Part shown: one piece after another, positions 1 through 5,494 of the stretch
Layout of the letters: every line of letters begins with the position of its first letter
How positions within the stretch are numbered: position 1 is the stretch's first letter
Source: CAYMAZ01 sp964428185
GTDB taxonomy: Bacteria > Bacteroidota > Bacteroidia > Bacteroidales > DTU049
Direction: 5' to 3'
NCBI GenBank assembly: GCA_964428185.1
Contig: CAYRXH010000118.1
Location: 1-6,512, forward strand
Length of the DNA: 6,512 bases
Program-made: the position numbers and the translations under genes
The notes under the pieces: generated by a model
The model's database searches: none
What the model saw: the letters and a program-made list of their open reading frames with translations, nothing else
What the model was told of the DNA's origin: nothing

Positions 1-127
1 GCTTGAACATCACCTATGCCCAATAGCCTATGACAGAGCAATGTGGAACAACAGTACTCCGCAGACACATTGTGGCGGTTGAATGTGACGAAGCCAGCAA
101 AACGGATACTGGCCATAGCTGCAAACC

Positions 128-142
128 GTTATTAGTTATTAG
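128..142 (+). repeat. Tandem heptamer GTTATTA x2
   Basis: GTTATTA occurs twice back to back (128-134 and 135-141), followed by a further G. The second copy plus that G (GTTATTAG, 135-142) is the exact reverse complement of CTAATAAC at 205-212, so it can form the outer arm of a large dyad enclosing the two small hairpins at 168-190. An 8-base match at this distance in AT-rich DNA could be chance. Confidence 0.45.
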
Positions 143-149
143 GAATAGT

Positions 150-222
150 CAATCACATGTAATCTTCTCCCACAGGGAAGCCTTTGGCTTAATCTTCTAA
201 TCTTCTAATAACCAATCACATG
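150..222 (+). repeat. Direct repeats around the lipB start codon
   Basis: The 10-mer CAATCACATG is repeated exactly at 150-159 and 213-222, and the ATG of the second copy is the lipB start codon (220-222). Between them AATCTTCT occurs at 161-168 and again as a tandem pair at 191-206. The first 10-mer copy ends in an ATG followed at once by TAA (157-162), so it is a start-stop pair rather than the beginning of a protein. The pattern could come from a local duplication or a small insertion with a target duplication; no transposon terminal inverted repeats are evident. Confidence 0.6.
168..190 (+). repeat. Two abutting small palindromes
   Basis: TCCC-ACA-GGGA (168-178) is directly followed by AAGCC-TTT-GGCTT (178-190), sharing one base. 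Each could form a 4-5 bp stem with a 3-base loop. There is no T tract directly after, so this is not a standard intrinsic terminator on the + strand. If transcribed, it lies in the lipB leader about 30 bases before the start codon. Confidence 0.35.
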
Positions 223-909
223 AAATCAAGCAGAAGAATCATTGTTCATAGTTTTGAAGGCTTGACTGATTATAGGAAGATGTGGTCTTTTCAGGAGCAG
301 CTTCAGAAGGAGCTGATTGAGAATAAACTGCAAGGCATTCATGATCCGGCGGGACATCTGATCTTCTGCGAACACCCCCATGTCTATACGCTGGGAAGAT
401 TTGGTGATTCGAACAACCTGCTGCTTGATCAGATCAAATTGCAAGCAACAGGAGCTGAATTTCATCACATTGACAGAGGAGGAGACATCACTTATCACGG
501 TCCGGGACAACTGGTCGGATATCCCATTTTCAACCTGGATGTATTTGGCATGGGCGTGAAAACATTTATCCATACTATGGAAGAAGCGATTATCAGAACT
601 CTTGAAAACATAGGCATTCAATCTGAACGCCTTGAGGGAGCAACCGGAGTATGGATTGACACTTCAGTTCCAGCAAAAACAAGAAAAATATGTGCTATCG
701 GTGTAAAAGTAAATCGTGGGGTTAGCATGCACGGTTTTGCATTAAACATCAATACTGACCTCTCCTATTTCAGTCATATTAATCCATGTGGGTTTACAGA
801 TAAGAAGGTAACATCAGTAAAAAATGAACTGGGTGGATCAGCTGAGCTTAAAAAAATTGAAAAATTATTGCACGAACATTTCAGAAAAGAATTTCATTTT
901 ACTGAATAA
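220..909 (+). CDS. lipB: Octanoyl-[ACP]:protein N-octanoyltransferase LipB
   Basis: LipB moves the octanoyl group from octanoyl-ACP to lysines of lipoyl domains (2-oxoacid dehydrogenases, GcvH); LipA then inserts sulfur. It acts in the cytoplasm. The 229 residues match the family's usual length. Seen in the protein: TLGR at 57-60, the hallmark RGGDITYHGPGQ at 86-97, KICAIGVKV at 156-164 with the expected catalytic Lys156, HGFALN at 171-176, and NPCG at 188-191 with the expected catalytic Cys190 that forms the acyl-enzyme. All key residues are present, so the enzyme should be active. The ATG at 220 gives the usual short N-terminus before the first conserved block; the next in-frame ATG (280) would cut into the fold. 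No Shine-Dalgarno sequence is visible, and the start codon lies in a direct repeat. lipB is the only + strand gene and converges on manA with 6 bp between stop codons. No lipA is in view. Confidence 0.96.
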   Translation: MKSSRRIIVHSFEGLTDYRKMWSFQEQLQKELIENKLQGIHDPAGHLIFCEHPHVYTLGRFGDSNNLLLDQIKLQATGAEFHHIDRGGDITYHGPGQLVGYPIFNLDVFGMGVKTFIHTMEEAIIRTLENIGIQSERLEGATGVWIDTSVPAKTRKICAIGVKVNRGVSMHGFALNINTDLSYFSHINPCGFTDKKVTSVKNELGGSAELKKIEKLLHEHFRKEFHFTE

Positions 910-915
910 CCCTAA

Positions 916-1899
916 TTAGCAAGGCACAATTTCGATAATCTGAGCCATAGGCTTTGGAATGAGAGTAAGCTTTTCTGTCATTGCAGGAACAAGGACACAC
1001 TCTCCTGCTTTTACATTAATTTTTTCCTCGTTGCAGATCAGATCAAAGTTTCCTTTAACAGGAAAATATATCACGAATAGATCCAGAATTTCAAGATTTT
1101 TCTCTACAACAGATTGCAGATTGACCATCGATGTTGAAAAATAGGGTGTATCAATCATCCTGCCTGTGGCATTTGGTTTTGGGTTAAAACCTCTGATTAT
1201 CTGAGGTTTCATAGCAAAATCAATAGCATCTGCTGCATCATTGACATGAAGCTCTCTGGGATTTCCTTCATCATCCACCCTGTCCCAGTCATACAACCGA
1301 TAGGTGACATCTGAAGTCTGCTGAATTTCGGCAATCAGAAGGCCAGGCCCCATGGCATGCACCATACCTGCGGGGATATAAACCATATCTCCTGCCTGCA
1401 TTGTTTCAAAATTCAGCACCTCTCTGAGTGTTCCATTTTCAATATGAGTTATTAGTTTTTCCCTGTCCATAGGCTGATTAAACCCTGCAACAATCTGTGA
1501 ACCGGGATCGGCCTGAATGACATACCACATCTCAGACTTCCCGAACTTAAGCTGATGCTTTTTAGATGCAATGTCATCACTAGGATGAACCTGTACAGAT
1601 AAGTAATCATTGGCATCAATAATCTTCAGAAGAAGCGGAAAATCGATTCCATATTTCTCATAGATCTCTTCTCCGAGAAGGTCTTCCATGAAAATTTCAG
1701 CCATCTCAGCAACTGAATTTCCTTCAAAGTGACCGTTGGAAACGAGGCTTTCGCTATTTTCAACAGCAGATATCACCCACATTTCACCACATTGTGCAAT
1801 GGTATCATTGGAAATACCGAACATGGCACTGATTTTATTTCCTCCCCAGATTTTTTCTTTGAGAACAGGAACAAATTTCATTGGATAAAGCGAAAACAT
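916..1899 (-). CDS. manA: Mannose-6-phosphate isomerase, type I (class I PMI)
   Basis: A zinc-dependent cytoplasmic isomerase that interconverts fructose-6-phosphate and mannose-6-phosphate, either to use mannose or to feed GDP-mannose and GDP-fucose synthesis for surface glycans. Counting from the ATG at 1899 (327 residues): KEKIWGG near the N-terminus, GEMWVIS at 38-44, QVHPSD at 103-108 with expected zinc ligands Gln103 and His105, KSEMWY with ligand Glu123, YIPAGMVHA at 174-182 with ligand His181, and RLYDWDR at 201-207 near the substrate site. The C-terminal third is the second cupin lobe and is less conserved. It is shorter than the E. coli enzyme, as is usual for the compact form common in Bacteroidota and Firmicutes. 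An ATG at 1911 adds four residues (MHRN); I prefer 1899 because relatives begin just before the Y-P-x-K-F block. It is the last gene of the minus-strand series, 51 bp after miaA (39 bp if the start is 1911). Confidence 0.93.
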   Translation of the reverse strand: MFSLYPMKFVPVLKEKIWGGNKISAMFGISNDTIAQCGEMWVISAVENSESLVSNGHFEGNSVAEMAEIFMEDLLGEEIYEKYGIDFPLLLKIIDANDYLSVQVHPSDDIASKKHQLKFGKSEMWYVIQADPGSQIVAGFNQPMDREKLITHIENGTLREVLNFETMQAGDMVYIPAGMVHAMGPGLLIAEIQQTSDVTYRLYDWDRVDDEGNPRELHVNDAADAIDFAMKPQIIRGFNPKPNATGRMIDTPYFSTSMVNLQSVVEKNLEILDLFVIYFPVKGNFDLICNEEKINVKAGECVLVPAMTEKLTLIPKPMAQIIEIVPC

Positions 1900-1926
1900 A
1901 TTTCTATGCATTACAAATTCAAACTA

Positions 1927-1934
1927 CAAAATTA
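1927..1934 (-). promoter_or_regulatory. Possible Bacteroidota -7 element before manA
   Basis: Read on the minus strand this is TAATTTTG, an exact match to the TAnnTTTG -7 consensus described for the Bacteroidota primary sigma factor. It lies in the miaA-manA gap, 27 bases before the preferred manA ATG. I see no TTTG-type -33 element 19-21 bases upstream, and an 8-mer with two free positions arises often by chance in AT-rich DNA. It could give manA its own start within the operon. Confidence 0.25.
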
Positions 1935-1950
1935 GCTTAAAATCACAACT

Positions 1951-2850
1951 TCATTGTATTTCATAATCGTAGTTCAACACATCTTCTTTTTGAATCCTGA
2001 GAAAACCTTCACTATTTAACCATGTCATCTGCTTCTTTGCATATCTTCGCGTGTTGGTTCTGATTTTTTCATACGCATCATCTTTGTTGTATTTTCCATC
2101 TATAAAATCAAACAACTCACGATACCCTATTGTTTTCAGTGGGCTGAGATGTCTCAGATGATACATACTGCGTGCTTCTTCAGTAAGACCATCCTTTCGC
2201 ATCTTTTCTAGTCTTAAATCAATGTTATGAAACAGAGTTTCCCGATCAGGACTGAGTGCAAGTTTCACAATGCGGTATTTCTTAGTGACAGGGTTACTCT
2301 GTCGTAAACTGCTGTATTTCTTTCCAGATGCTATGCAAACCTCAAGGGCTCTTTGTACTCTGAGGGGATTGTTTCTGTCAACCACTTCATAATACTCGGG
2401 ATCAAGAGCTTTCAGTTTTACAAGCATTTCACCATATTGAGTCATTCTCATTTTATCAAGAGACTTGCGAAGTGCCGGTGAGGGATCAGGAAATTCGTCA
2501 ATTCCATGATAAACAGCCTTTAGAAAAAGTCCTGAGCCCCCTGTCATCACCACATACTGATGTGTTTCAAATATTTTTTTCAGGACTTCTTCTGCCTGAC
2601 GGCCATATTCAAAAGCATTCAGGGGTTCATAAACACTATGAGATCTAATAAAATGATGCGGAACTGCGTTGAGAATTTCAACTTCAGGCATTGCAACACC
2701 GATATTGAGTTCTTTATATAATTGCCTGGAATCGGCAGAAACAACATGAGTATCATATTTTGCAGCCAAGGAAGCTGCGACGGGTGTTTTCCCTGATGCC
2801 GTGGGTCCAGCCAGTATAATCAGAGTCTTTTCAGATGGAGAAAGAATCAC
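1951..2850 (-). CDS. miaA: tRNA dimethylallyltransferase MiaA
   Basis: MiaA transfers a dimethylallyl group from DMAPP to N6 of A37 in tRNAs that read codons starting with U (i6A37), improving decoding and frame keeping; MiaB can then add methylthio. The 299 residues are typical. Seen: P-loop GPTASGKT at 15-22, SADSRQLYK at 38-46 with the expected catalytic Asp40, PHHFI at 64-68, TGGSGLFLKA at 103-112, NPLRVQRALEV at 161-171, IGYRELFDFI at 241-250, and YAKKQMTWL at 270-278. The usual GTAKP element reads GVAMP here (51-55), so Thr and Lys are replaced by Val and Met; this is a variant, not a loss of a core catalytic residue. The start is GTG at 2850, since no in-frame ATG lies before the P-loop. 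It begins 6 bp after the stop of the pRiA4b-like gene, which suggests translational coupling. The three genes upstream of it on the same strand include two more tRNA enzymes. Confidence 0.95.
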   Translation of the reverse strand: MILSPSEKTLIILAGPTASGKTPVAASLAAKYDTHVVSADSRQLYKELNIGVAMPEVEILNAVPHHFIRSHSVYEPLNAFEYGRQAEEVLKKIFETHQYVVMTGGSGLFLKAVYHGIDEFPDPSPALRKSLDKMRMTQYGEMLVKLKALDPEYYEVVDRNNPLRVQRALEVCIASGKKYSSLRQSNPVTKKYRIVKLALSPDRETLFHNIDLRLEKMRKDGLTEEARSMYHLRHLSPLKTIGYRELFDFIDGKYNKDDAYEKIRTNTRRYAKKQMTWLNSEGFLRIQKEDVLNYDYEIQ

Positions 2851-2856
2851 CTGAGT

Positions 2857-3429
2857 TTAATATTTCTCATTTCCGCCAAAATCCAGATCTGTTCCAAGAT
2901 TATCAAGATCATCGGCATCTGTATCTTCCACAAACAAGGAATCAATTTCATCCGGTAATTCATCAGGAGGCAACATATCATCATCAATAAATCCAAGCAA
3001 ATCAGAAGCTTTATTCAGATTAATCTCTCCCTCCTTTCTGATCAGAGCCGGATATTCAATAGAGGATGATGCGTCTTTTATCTGCATCAGTTCAACATAA
3101 AAGGTATGCATTTTCATGAAATCATATACATACATGAACTTCTGATGAGGATTGATAATGACCTCATTGAGACGTGCCTTTTCCATAAGAAGCACAGACT
3201 TTGAATTTTCAGGATCATTCTCATCATTCATATCCAGAAGCATGATTTCTGTTTTTTTTCTCCAGCTGTCATCACAGAGATAAAATGATGCAAGTTCATT
3301 ACTGGTGATATTACAAAAAGACTTTATGGCATTATGAAAATCCAGAAAATTCTGAGAGGCTTTCACATCAATATCCAACAGAAAATCTTCATTTTCTTCT
3401 GTCAGAATTCTGAAACGATAAACATGCAT
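2857..3429 (-). CDS. pRiA4b ORF-3-like protein with acidic tail, function unknown
   Basis: A 190-residue soluble protein with no signal peptide or membrane segment. It reads as the plasmid pRiA4b ORF-3-like family (also annotated as 'IS1096 element passenger TnpR family'), a fold widespread in bacteria without a settled biochemical role. Supporting blocks: VYRFRIL at 3-9; LDFHNAI at 29-35, matching the family's helix after the first strand; SFYLCDDSW at 48-56; and KFMYVYDFMKMHTFYVEL at 97-114, matching the family's Y-x-Y-D-F block, though the GD and W-x-H that often follow are not kept. From about residue 148 to 184 the chain is strongly acidic and probably disordered. The family name does not imply a resolvase or a mobile element; no transposase is nearby. 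It lies between cca (52 bp gap) and miaA (6 bp gap), so a link with tRNA or translation is possible, but that is inference from position. An A8 tract (3252-3259) lies within codons 57-60. Confidence 0.75.
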   Translation of the reverse strand: MHVYRFRILTEENEDFLLDIDVKASQNFLDFHNAIKSFCNITSNELASFYLCDDSWRKKTEIMLLDMNDENDPENSKSVLLMEKARLNEVIINPHQKFMYVYDFMKMHTFYVELMQIKDASSSIEYPALIRKEGEINLNKASDLLGFIDDDMLPPDELPDEIDSLFVEDTDADDLDNLGTDLDFGGNEKY

Positions 3430-3440
3430 AACATATAATT

Positions 3441-3480
3441 TTTTACGAAGTTAAATTTTTTTTCTCATAATTCCGTAAAA
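3441..3480 (-). promoter_or_regulatory. Hairpin directly after the cca stop codon
   Basis: Arms at 3469-3480 and 3441-3452 can pair in the minus-strand transcript over 12 positions: ten Watson-Crick pairs, one G-U and one A-C mismatch, with a 16-base A-rich loop. The stem starts one base after the cca stop (3482-3484). It is AT-rich and not followed by a run of U, so a strong intrinsic terminator is unlikely. It could be a weak attenuator, a processing site or a stability element that lowers expression of the downstream genes relative to sua5 and cca. Confidence 0.4.
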
Positions 3481-3481
3481 T

Positions 3482-4915
3482 TCATTCCAATTTTTTTTGG
3501 GGACTTAACTGAATACTTCTTGCAAAATCAATCATGAATCTGAATGCTTCATCATATTGATTGGGGATATGACCATCAAGAATAGCTTCACGAATGGCTG
3601 TTTTTATCACTCCAACTTCCCTTGATGGTGATAATCCGAATGTTTTCATAATAATTTCGCCCGATATAGGGGGCTGCCAGTTTCTCACCCTGTCCTTTTC
3701 TTCAACCTGAACGAGTTTTTCCTTCAGATTCTCAAAATTCTCAAGATACTTCTGCACTTTGGCTTCATTTTTTGATGTGATATCAGCACTGCAAAGTAAC
3801 ATCAGATCATCAACGTCGTCTCCAGCATCAAAGAGAAGTCGTCTCACTGCACAATCTGTAACTTCCTCCTCAACAAGTGAAATGGGACGGAGGTGCAGAC
3901 CAATAATCTTTTTTACATAGTCAAGCTTTTCATTCTGAGGCATCTTCAATCTCTTAAAAACTTCATCTGCCAGTCTGGGACCAACCACTTCATGCCCGTG
4001 AAAAGTCCAGCCATGCCCCTGCTGAAAACGCTTGGAAACCGGTTTCCCTATATCATGCAGCAGAGCTGCCCACCGGAGCCAGAGATTATCTGAAACAGCA
4101 GCCACTTTATCAAGAACTTCAAGTGTGTGAAGAAACACATCCTTATGGGCATATTTACCGAGCCTGTCAACACCTGAAAGTTTCGAAATCTCAGGGAGCA
4201 CAACATCCAAAAGGCCTGTATCTTTCATCAGTTTAAATGCAATCGATGGTCTGGATGACATGAGCATCTTATTGATTTCCTCAGCAATTCTCTCTTCGGA
4301 CACTATACGAATACGACCTTTTCGTTTCTTTATGGCAGCATTATTAAATGGATCTATAGCAAACCCAAGTTGCGAAGCAAATCTGACAGCCCGTAGCATC
4401 CGTAACGGATCATCATCAAATGTTATGACTGGATCCAGTGGAGTTCGAATAATGTTTGACTCAATATCCTTCATTCCTCCGAAGGAATCATACAAAACAC
4501 CAAAGTCGTGAGGATTCAGGCCAATACTCATAGTATTGACAGTAAAGTCACGTCTTGCCCTGTCCTGTTCAATGCCAGCAGGTTCAACAACAGGATTACG
4601 GCTGTTCCTGTTGTATGATTCCTTTCGTGCACCAACAAATTCATATTCTATTCCATCAAGAACAAAATATGCTGTGCCGAAATTTTTAAAAACTGTCAGC
4701 TTGGGTGAAGGCTTGAGTATATTCACCAAACGGGTGGCAAAATCAATCCCATCTCCTTCAGTCACAAAATCCATATCAACACATGGCCTGTTCAATATCA
4801 GATCACGGACATACCCTCCCACAAGATACACTTTCACATTGAGTTCTGCTGCCAGCCGTTTGACCGCCATACATACTGAATTCTTTTCGATATGTGATGA
4901 GAAACTTAACATCAT
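3482..4915 (-). CDS. cca: CCA tRNA nucleotidyltransferase (class II, with HD domain)
   Basis: This enzyme builds or repairs the 3'-CCA end of tRNAs from CTP and ATP without a nucleic acid template. The 477 residues hold a class II nucleotidyltransferase head: VGGYVRD at 32-38, DMDF at 47-50 with metal-binding Asp47 and Asp49, RRDFTVN at 121-127, FDDDPLRMLRAVRFA at 166-180 (primer and RNA binding), and EERIAEEI at 207-214. An HD phosphohydrolase domain follows: FLHTLEV at 261-267, HDIGKP at 287-292, FHGHE at 305-309, His341 and SADI at 376-379. The HD metal ligands appear intact, so phosphatase or phosphodiesterase activity is possible, as in other HD-containing CCA enzymes. The family includes poly(A) polymerases, but sequence and context favour CCA addition. 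Two ATGs in a row (4915 and 4912) are possible starts; the first lies 4 bp after the sua5 stop, implying coupled translation. An A8 tract lies near the end of the gene (3491-3498). Confidence 0.93.
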   Translation of the reverse strand: MMLSFSSHIEKNSVCMAVKRLAAELNVKVYLVGGYVRDLILNRPCVDMDFVTEGDGIDFATRLVNILKPSPKLTVFKNFGTAYFVLDGIEYEFVGARKESYNRNSRNPVVEPAGIEQDRARRDFTVNTMSIGLNPHDFGVLYDSFGGMKDIESNIIRTPLDPVITFDDDPLRMLRAVRFASQLGFAIDPFNNAAIKKRKGRIRIVSEERIAEEINKMLMSSRPSIAFKLMKDTGLLDVVLPEISKLSGVDRLGKYAHKDVFLHTLEVLDKVAAVSDNLWLRWAALLHDIGKPVSKRFQQGHGWTFHGHEVVGPRLADEVFKRLKMPQNEKLDYVKKIIGLHLRPISLVEEEVTDCAVRRLLFDAGDDVDDLMLLCSADITSKNEAKVQKYLENFENLKEKLVQVEEKDRVRNWQPPISGEIIMKTFGLSPSREVGVIKTAIREAILDGHIPNQYDEAFRFMIDFARSIQLSPQKKLE

Positions 4916-4919
4916 TTCT

Positions 4920-5492
4920 TCAGGACCTCAGAATTTCATATTCCCAGTTATTTTTTAATCTGACAATGGTTGATGGTTTAATTTGTTTGACCTCATTCCG
5001 GCCATATTCCACAACATAATCAGCCTTCTTGATAAGTTCATGATCCATATCTCTGAATACCAGAGGATAATCATACCCGGAGATATTAGCAGATGTTGAA
5101 ATCAGTGGCTTATCCAGCGCTCTGCATAGCTCACGGCAAAAGGGATCACGTGTAATTCTGATACCCACTGTTCCGTCAGAAGCATAAACACTTTTGGCAA
5201 GTCCACAAACACCTGAATAAATAATTGTCAACGGACTGGTCACCTGATTAATCAGACTGATGGCAACATCGGGAACCTTATTCATTAATAGCTGCAGTTT
5301 TTCTTCCGTATCAAGTAAAATAATCAAACTTTTGGCAGAAGGTCTTTTCTTAATTTTAAAAATTTTCTCAACAGCCTTCTCGTTTGTGGCATCACATCCA
5401 ATACCCCAAATAGTATCAGTAGGATAAATGATAACTCCGTTTTTTTTCATAACCCTGACTGCCTCAGCAATATCTTTTGAAAAATCAATCAT
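4920..5492 (-). CDS. tsaC: L-threonylcarbamoyladenylate synthase (Sua5/YciO/YrdC)
   Basis: It makes threonylcarbamoyl-AMP from threonine, bicarbonate and ATP, the intermediate that TsaD, TsaB and TsaE use to form t6A37 on tRNAs reading ANN codons. Counting from the ATG at 5492 (190 residues): YPTDTIWGIGCDA at 23-35, KIKKRP at 46-51 (the conserved Lys/Arg that contact ATP), SPLTIIY at 86-92, GTVGIRI at 107-113, STSANISG at 132-139 and PSTIV at 173-177. This is a single YrdC domain without the extra C-terminal Sua5 domain, so it is TsaC-like in architecture. A TTG at 5498 would add two residues and overlap the upstream stop by 4 bp; I prefer ATG 5492, leaving a 2 bp gap. The KR-P and S-T-S-A-N motifs support true TsaC over the paralogue YciO, though sequence alone does not fully separate them. 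It begins directly after the GT9 gene and ends 4 bp before cca. Confidence 0.92.
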   Translation of the reverse strand: MIDFSKDIAEAVRVMKKNGVIIYPTDTIWGIGCDATNEKAVEKIFKIKKRPSAKSLIILLDTEEKLQLLMNKVPDVAISLINQVTSPLTIIYSGVCGLAKSVYASDGTVGIRITRDPFCRELCRALDKPLISTSANISGYDYPLVFRDMDHELIKKADYVVEYGRNEVKQIKPSTIVRLKNNWEYEILRS

Positions 5493-5494
5493 AA

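Larger units (their letters stand above)
1..219. other. Structured non-coding region upstream of lipB
   Basis: No convincing gene lies here. The first 120 bases contain 59 G or C, against 15 and 21 per 60 bases in two coding lines I counted (841-900 and 1801-1860), so the left part differs in composition. Several short dyads are visible: CAATGTG (39-45) with CACATTG (66-72); CACATT (66-71) with AATGTG (82-87), which competes for the same middle arm; GCCAG (93-97) with CTGGC (109-113); and two small hairpins at 168-190. A heptamer GTTATTA is doubled at 128-141. Short open frames run through both strands, but they overlap each other and have no recognisable protein character. The region may be the edge of a dispersed repeat or a structured leader; the sequence alone does not decide. 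No Bacteroidota-type TAnnTTTG promoter was found on the + strand before lipB. Confidence 0.5.

Noticed and set aside
1..116. Open frame on the minus strand, ATG at 116 reading out of the left window edge
   Set aside because: 38 codons without a stop in the higher-GC block, with no family I recognise and an in-frame stop just upstream of the ATG. It could be the start of a gene lying left of the window, but the visible part does not look like a typical protein start.
30..200. 56-residue open frame on the + strand, ATG 30 to TAA 198
   Set aside because: It overlaps other open frames on both strands, shows no recognisable domain and runs through the palindromes and repeats ahead of lipB. I could not support it as a gene, though a small peptide cannot be excluded.
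168..206. Intrinsic terminator for a gene left of the window
   Set aside because: The stems are only 4-5 bp and are followed by a mixed AATCTTCT repeat rather than a T tract; no upstream + strand gene is supported.
226..621. 131-residue open frame opposite lipB
   Set aside because: It is the antisense shadow of the strongly conserved LipB coding sequence and has no domain of its own.
2857..3429. Reading the pRiA4b-like gene as a resolvase or part of an IS1096-type element
   Set aside because: The 'TnpR' label is a historical family name. There is no recombinase catalytic motif, no transposase and no terminal inverted repeat around it, and the neighbours are housekeeping genes.
4536..4958. 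140-residue open frame opposite cca and the end of sua5
   Set aside because: It is antisense to two well-supported genes; its Ser/Thr-rich composition is what antisense reading of such genes gives.
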